From positions 1 to 13,693 of the forward strand of contig PBLR01000002.1 of assembly GCA_002722385.1 (NCBI GenBank): DNA of 13,693 nt, given 5' to 3'. Shown here piece by piece: positions 7,832 to 13,693 of this stretch. The translations under genes and the position numbers were made by a program. The notes beneath the pieces are model-generated. The model did not search any database. It had not been told where the DNA came from and saw only the letters and a program-made list of their open reading frames with translations. Position 1 is the first letter of the stretch, and each line of letters opens with the position of its first letter. This DNA is from SAR116 cluster bacterium (GTDB taxonomy: Bacteria > Pseudomonadota > Alphaproteobacteria > Puniceispirillales > Puniceispirillaceae).

Positions 7832-8374
7832 CTAGCCAGATCGAACCGACATAATCTTTACCAGAACAGATGACAGTGACACCAGAACGACATAAAAAAT
7901 CGGAAATAACAAGACCGTCATCCCGGTCTGCTGGAGCAAAGAGGATAAATCCGGCAGTGAGAAATGGCTGATAAAATAAATCACCAATTTTATGGTCCCG
8001 ACCAGAATAACAATTAAAGAAAAATTTGCCCACAATTCGATAAAATCTGCATCAGATAGAAAAATAGCACGCCATTGTGTCACAAGTGCGGCAATGACAA
8101 AGGCGATGCTGTTAGCCCCAAGCATCTGGAAGAACATCACCTCAGAGAACACCCCCATCAGAAGAACCGCCAGCAAAGACAGCCTGAACGGATAGGCGAT
8201 ATACATGAAATAAATATAGCAGAGTGCCAGCAAAGGTGCAGAATTATAGAAGATTGACCATTGCGCAAGTGCCCCTTCGAACAGAACGAACAACAAGCCA
8301 CCGAGCGCACAGAGAATTTGAACAGGCAGAACAGACTGCAGATCTGCCGGCTTATCCAGAGGCCCTAATCTCAT
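7832..8374 (-). CDS. mreD: Rod-shape-determining membrane protein MreD
   Basis: Small inner-membrane component of the elongasome. Its 180 residues are mostly hydrophobic, with about five or six membrane segments (for example around 15-35, 45-60, 64-82, 88-100, 114-134 and 150-172) and short loops. MreD sequence is poorly conserved, so the call rests on size, membrane topology, the family-like segment LLMGVFSEVMFFQMLGANSI (75-94) and the position between mreC and mrdA. Its ATG overlaps the mreC stop (ATGA), and an AAGGA site lies in the mreC tail, so translation is probably coupled. Confidence 0.88.
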   Translation of the reverse strand: MRLGPLDKPADLQSVLPVQILCALGGLLFVLFEGALAQWSIFYNSAPLLALCYIYFMYIAYPFRLSLLAVLLMGVFSEVMFFQMLGANSIAFVIAALVTQWRAIFLSDADFIELWANFSLIVILVGTIKLVIYFISHFSLPDLSSLLQQTGMTVLLFPIFYVVLVSLSSVLVKIMSVRSG

Positions 8375-9291
8375 TGCAGCACATCCTTGGTGCTGAATCC
8401 TTCAAGCAGCCGTCCGTCATCCTTTTCGGGCAGAGGTGTGAAAAACCGCTCCAGCACAGAAATCGATTCAGGCGTGCTGCCCTCTGGCCTGACCAAAATA
8501 GAGACAAAGGAGACTGTGCGCAAATCAACCGCAGGCTGGATATAGAATTTGCGGCCCCTGCCCGCTATCACGCGGCCAACCGGCAGGCCAGCTGGCAAAA
8601 GCTCACCATGGCCTGATGTCAATACAAGCTCATTTTCCTTAGGCTCTGCTTCCAGAGGCAAAAAGCTCAGGGCAAGCACCCCTGAATTTTGACCAATGGC
8701 CAGACCCGGCCAGGACGAGCTTGATAACAATACCGGAATACGGGAATTCACGTCGCTCAGCAGTAACACCCAGGAAAACCGCTTCCCGACCTCTACAATA
8801 TAGCCCACAAGCCCATTTGCCGTCACAACAGGGTCGCCGCGCTGAATCCGCTGATCAGGACCATGCATGATCTGCATGGCATGTGAAAAGCTGCTTCCGG
8901 GGGCGGTGATGGCCCGCGCTGTAATGGCCTGACGATCCGGCGGAATGACGGCACCAAGAACCGTACGCAATTGACGATTTTCAGACTCTAGTATTTCAGC
9001 CCGCCTCTGCCACCGCTTCAGACGATCATTTTCGGCTCTTAACCTGACTGTCTCTTCCCGCAGAGAAGCAACTGTGCGCACCCCTTCAAACATTGTTTCG
9101 ACCGCCCGCACAGGTGCAGACACAACATCAAATAACGGTGCAAACAATTCTGAGACATCATTCTGTGCTGTGCGCACAGCCATGATATCTGCCTTACCGA
9201 TAAGGATCAGCAGGAACCCAACAAAGATATAAAAAAGCTGGGCAACTCTTTTAGACTGGCTTGCGCGCTTCGTACCCTTGCGCCCGGCCAT
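8371..9291 (-). CDS. mreC: Rod-shape-determining protein MreC
   Basis: Bitopic periplasmic scaffold that links MreB and MreD to PBP2 and activates it. With the ATG start the product is 306 residues: a short basic cytoplasmic tail (1-15), one membrane helix (about 16-34), a coiled coil (about 60-114, with LREETVRLRAENDRLKRW and ILESENRQL) and a beta-rich C-terminal domain with VVTANGLVGYIVEVG (155-169), LLLSDVNSRIPVLL (176-189) and VLTSGHGELLPAGLPVG (223-239). A TTG at 9309 would extend the product by six residues and overlap mreB, but it has no ribosome site. The ATG at 9291 has AGGG five bases upstream, overlapping the mreB stop, so I prefer it. Confidence 0.94.
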   Translation of the reverse strand: MAGRKGTKRASQSKRVAQLFYIFVGFLLILIGKADIMAVRTAQNDVSELFAPLFDVVSAPVRAVETMFEGVRTVASLREETVRLRAENDRLKRWQRRAEILESENRQLRTVLGAVIPPDRQAITARAITAPGSSFSHAMQIMHGPDQRIQRGDPVVTANGLVGYIVEVGKRFSWVLLLSDVNSRIPVLLSSSSWPGLAIGQNSGVLALSFLPLEAEPKENELVLTSGHGELLPAGLPVGRVIAGRGRKFYIQPAVDLRTVSFVSILVRPEGSTPESISVLERFFTPLPEKDDGRLLEGFSTKDVLQ

Positions 9292-9298
9292 ATCAACC

Positions 9299-10363
<1,065 letters not shown>

Positions 10364-10374
10364 CTAAATCTGTA

Positions 10375-10404
10375 TTGATATTCCTAACAAATTGGACTGC
10401 TCAA
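10375..10404 (-). promoter_or_regulatory. Weak candidate promoter of the mreB operon
   Basis: On the minus strand, TTGAGC (10404-10399) and TATCAA (10380-10375) are 18 bases apart, with four of six consensus matches each. It lies between the ilvC terminator and the mreB ATG, where a promoter is needed. A 5-bp hairpin, ACAGA-TTTAG-TCTGT (10373-10359), would fall in the resulting leader. The match is modest and other registers are possible. Confidence 0.3.
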
Positions 10405-10422
10405 GATTGCACGTTTAATGCC

Positions 10423-10459
10423 AAAATGTAAAGAAGGGGAATCATGCTGATCCCCCTTC
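10423..10459 (-). terminator. Intrinsic terminator after ilvC
   Basis: An inverted repeat has arms 10433-10444 (GAAGGGGAATCA) and 10448-10459 (TGATCCCCCTTC): twelve positions with one mismatch, around a 3-base loop. It starts 52 bases after the ilvC stop. Read on the minus strand, the stem is followed by a T-rich stretch (TTT-ACA-TTTT, 10432-10423). It separates the ilv block from the shape operon. The T-run is interrupted, so efficiency is uncertain. Confidence 0.75.
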
Positions 10460-10511
10460 AAAACTGACCCTGTTTCAGACAGTTATCCGCCCTGCCTGAA
10501 GACAAACCAGC

Positions 10512-11692
<1,181 letters not shown>

Positions 11693-12226
11693 TTATGCGG
11701 TGCTGTCTGATGACATATCAATCTTATTCCCTCTGGTCATGCCGCAGACCCCGGTTCGGGCCACTTCAATCTCGCCCAACGAGTCCATCAGATTGATGAA
11801 GGCTGTTACCTTTGATGAGTTACCGGTCACTTCAAACACAAAGCTGTTCAGCGTGCTGTCCAATGTGCGGGCCCTGAAGCTATCCGCCACCCGCAACGCC
11901 TCAACACGTTTATTGCCAGAATTGACAATTTTAACCAGAGCCAGTTCGCGCTCCACATGAGCAGGGCCAATGGTCAGATCCTGCACCGAATGCACCGGAA
12001 CAAGACGGGCCAGCAATGTCTTTATTTGTTCAATCACCATCGGTGTTCCCGATGTCACCACTGAAATCCGGGACTGATGCCGGGCTTCATCAACCTCAGA
12101 TACGGTCAGGCTTTCAATGTTATAGCCGCGGCCTGAAAACAGGCCAACAACACGGGCCAGAACACCAGGTTCATTATCAACCAAGATAGATAGGGTATGT
12201 CGCTCTGAAACTGAGGTATCAAGCAT
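11693..12226 (-). CDS. ilvN: Acetolactate synthase small (regulatory) subunit
   Basis: Binds valine and activates the catalytic subunit of acetohydroxyacid synthase, giving feedback control of branched-chain synthesis. The 177 residues comprise an N-terminal ACT domain, HTLSILVDNEPGVLARVVGL (10-29) then FSGRGYNIESLTV (30-42), and a C-terminal IlvN/IlvH domain (about 90-163) with RELALVKI (93-100) and GVCGMTRG. The last dozen residues form a polar tail. The ATG has an AGGAAGGA site at a fairly long spacing of about 11 bases. It lies 81 bases after the large-subunit gene on the same strand. The product would equally be called ilvH in E. coli isozyme III nomenclature. Confidence 0.95.
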   Translation of the reverse strand: MLDTSVSERHTLSILVDNEPGVLARVVGLFSGRGYNIESLTVSEVDEARHQSRISVVTSGTPMVIEQIKTLLARLVPVHSVQDLTIGPAHVERELALVKIVNSGNKRVEALRVADSFRARTLDSTLNSFVFEVTGNSSKVTAFINLMDSLGEIEVARTGVCGMTRGNKIDMSSDSTA

Positions 12227-12307
12227 GATTTATGTTATCCTTCCTGTTGACAGAAACGGCAGGTTAACGGGTGGCCCGGCCAATATAAAGCCGCGCCAGC
12301 CAAATAA

Positions 12308-13693
12308 TTAGACGAGGATTTTACCTTCATCTGATACGGAGTTTGACGCTTCATCCTCAGCGTTAAGGATCATCTCATTATGCGCAGCCCCTGATGGGAT
12401 CATCGGGAAGCAATTTTCTTCCTTTTCGATACAGATATCAGCTATAACCGGCCCGTCTGTGTTCAGCATCATTGTGATCACGTCATCCAGTTCACCGATT
12501 TCTGAGGCCCGCAATCCGGTCATACCAAAGGTTTCAGCTAACTTCACAAAATCAGGAAGAGACGCGCTATAGCTCTCTGAATAGCGGGAGCCATGATTCA
12601 ATTCCTGCCATTGCCGGACCATGCCCATCCATTCGTTATTCAGGATGAAAACCTTCACCGGCAGCCGGTATTGGGCAATGGTGGACAGCTCTTGCATATT
12701 CATCAGGAAAGACGCTTCACCAGAGATATCGACAACTGTTGCCCCCGGATGCGCAATCTGTGTGCCGACAGCAGAAGGCAGACCGTATCCCATGGTTCCC
12801 AGCCCGCCAGAGGTCATCCATCTGTTAGGCTGATGAAAACCAAAATACTGTGCCGCCCACATCTGATGCTGGCCAACCTCTGTTGTGACATAGACATCAC
12901 GATCACGCGTAAGGTCATATAGGCGTTTGATCGCATTCTGAGGTTTGATTACGCGGCCGGACTGGATAAATTTCAAACAATCGCGTGAACGCCACTGATT
13001 GATTTGCTCCCACCAGCCTGACAGGGCTTTGGCATTGGGGGTAAAGCCCTCTGCCTTCAATTCCGCAATCAGAGCGTCAAGAATTGCCGTCGCATCACCA
13101 ACGATACCGACATCAACCTGAACCACCTTGTTTATTGAAGAGGGATCAATGTCAGCGTGAATTTTTACTGAACCTGGTGAAAACGCGTTTAATCGGCCAG
13201 TAACCCGGTCATCAAAGCGGGCCCCCAGATTCAACATAAAATCACATTGGTGCATGGTCATATTGGCTTCATACGTCCCATGCATGCCGAGCATGCCCAG
13301 AAAATGTGGATCATCTGCTGGCAGAGCGCCAAGCCCCATCAAGGTCAGAGTTGTCGGCCAGCCTGTCAGCGCCACCATTTCACGCAGCTTTGCAGAGGCT
13401 TCAGGGCCGGAATTAATCAGGCCGCCGCCACCATAAATAACCGGATGTTTTGCCTTTTTCATCAGCTTGACAGCTTTTTTAATCTGCTCAGCAGACGGCT
13501 GCGTGCGCGGCCGATAGCGCTGCTCCGCTTCGCTCAGCACGCCGCCCTCAACAAAAGGAGCGTCCAGAAGCTGGATATCTTTTGGCAGATCAATCACCAC
13601 CGGACCTGGCCGGCCTGAAAGGGCAACATGAAAGGCTTCTTCAACGTTGGCCTGAAGCTGGGCACTTGATTTGCACAGATAATTATGTTTCGT
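12308..13693 (-). CDS. ilvI: Acetolactate synthase large (catalytic) subunit, C-terminal part, cut by the window edge
   Basis: ThDP-dependent condensation of pyruvate to acetolactate, or with 2-oxobutyrate to acetohydroxybutyrate. The reading frame is open to the right edge, giving 461 visible codons that begin TKHNYLCKSS; the GTG at 13600 is an internal valine in GRPGPVVIDLPKDIQ, not a start. Family members have about 570-600 residues, so the N-terminal part with the catalytic glutamate is missing. Visible are the central FAD-binding domain (AKHPVIYGGGGLI, MLGMHGTYEAN, NLGARFDDRVTGR), then the ThDP-binding domain with EVGQHQMWAAQ, SGGLGTMGYGLPSAVG and the metal motif GEAS...NN (SGEASFLMNMQELST to FILNNEWMGMVRQWQ). 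It heads an ilvI-ilvN-ilvC block. ilvB is an equally valid name. Confidence 0.95.
   Translation of the reverse strand, partial: TKHNYLCKSSAQLQANVEEAFHVALSGRPGPVVIDLPKDIQLLDAPFVEGGVLSEAEQRYRPRTQPSAEQIKKAVKLMKKAKHPVIYGGGGLINSGPEASAKLREMVALTGWPTTLTLMGLGALPADDPHFLGMLGMHGTYEANMTMHQCDFMLNLGARFDDRVTGRLNAFSPGSVKIHADIDPSSINKVVQVDVGIVGDATAILDALIAELKAEGFTPNAKALSGWWEQINQWRSRDCLKFIQSGRVIKPQNAIKRLYDLTRDRDVYVTTEVGQHQMWAAQYFGFHQPNRWMTSGGLGTMGYGLPSAVGTQIAHPGATVVDISGEASFLMNMQELSTIAQYRLPVKVFILNNEWMGMVRQWQELNHGSRYSESYSASLPDFVKLAETFGMTGLRASEIGELDDVITMMLNTDGPVIADICIEKEENCFPMIPSGAAHNEMILNAEDEASNSVSDEGKILV

Noticed and set aside
12227..12307. Possible terminator or hairpin between ilvI and ilvN
   Set aside because: TGGCC-G-GGCCA is nearly palindromic but leaves almost no loop and no T-tract follows; I see nothing functional beyond the ilvN ribosome site.

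Overview
This 13.7 kb window carries eleven protein genes and almost no spare DNA. Every gene belongs to a recognisable core family, and no intergenic gap exceeds about 185 bases. Protein similarity, a fused HldE and the order mreB-mreC-mreD-mrdA-rodA suggest a Gram-negative proteobacterium, most likely an alphaproteobacterium. By eye the base composition is moderate, so a marine lineage such as SAR116 is possible. The organism assignment is inference. I see no RNA gene, transposon, phage gene or CRISPR array.

Layout. Positions 1-507 (minus) hold the first 169 codons of glmS, which runs off the left edge. A 129-base divergent gap carries one candidate promoter for each direction. glmU (637-1980) and hldE (1977-3428) follow on the plus strand, overlapping at ATGA. 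hldE then meets sbmA/bacA (3425-4675, minus) tail to tail, with stop codons sharing the palindrome TTAA. From there everything is on the minus strand. Read in the direction of transcription, a cell-shape operon runs mreB (10336-9299), mreC, mreD, mrdA (PBP2), rodA and then sbmA. Upstream of it lies a branched-chain amino-acid block: the acetolactate synthase large subunit (partial, entering from the right edge), ilvN and ilvC, closed by a stem-loop terminator at 10433-10459.

How the genes work together. GlmS and GlmU make UDP-GlcNAc, the precursor of peptidoglycan and lipid A. HldE activates the heptose of the LPS inner core. MreB, MreC and MreD with PBP2 and RodA form the elongasome that inserts side-wall peptidoglycan. 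SbmA is an inner-membrane peptide importer. About three quarters of the window is therefore envelope synthesis and shape. The ilv genes carry out the first two steps of valine/isoleucine synthesis.

The window does not appear to hold an unknown multi-gene system. The points most worth a second look are: a near-consensus promoter whose predicted start falls on the A of the glmU ATG (a leaderless mRNA); a roughly 45-residue extra segment in PBP2 just before its transpeptidase core; sbmA as the last gene of the shape operon; and a dyad-rich, terminator-poor convergent junction between hldE and sbmA.
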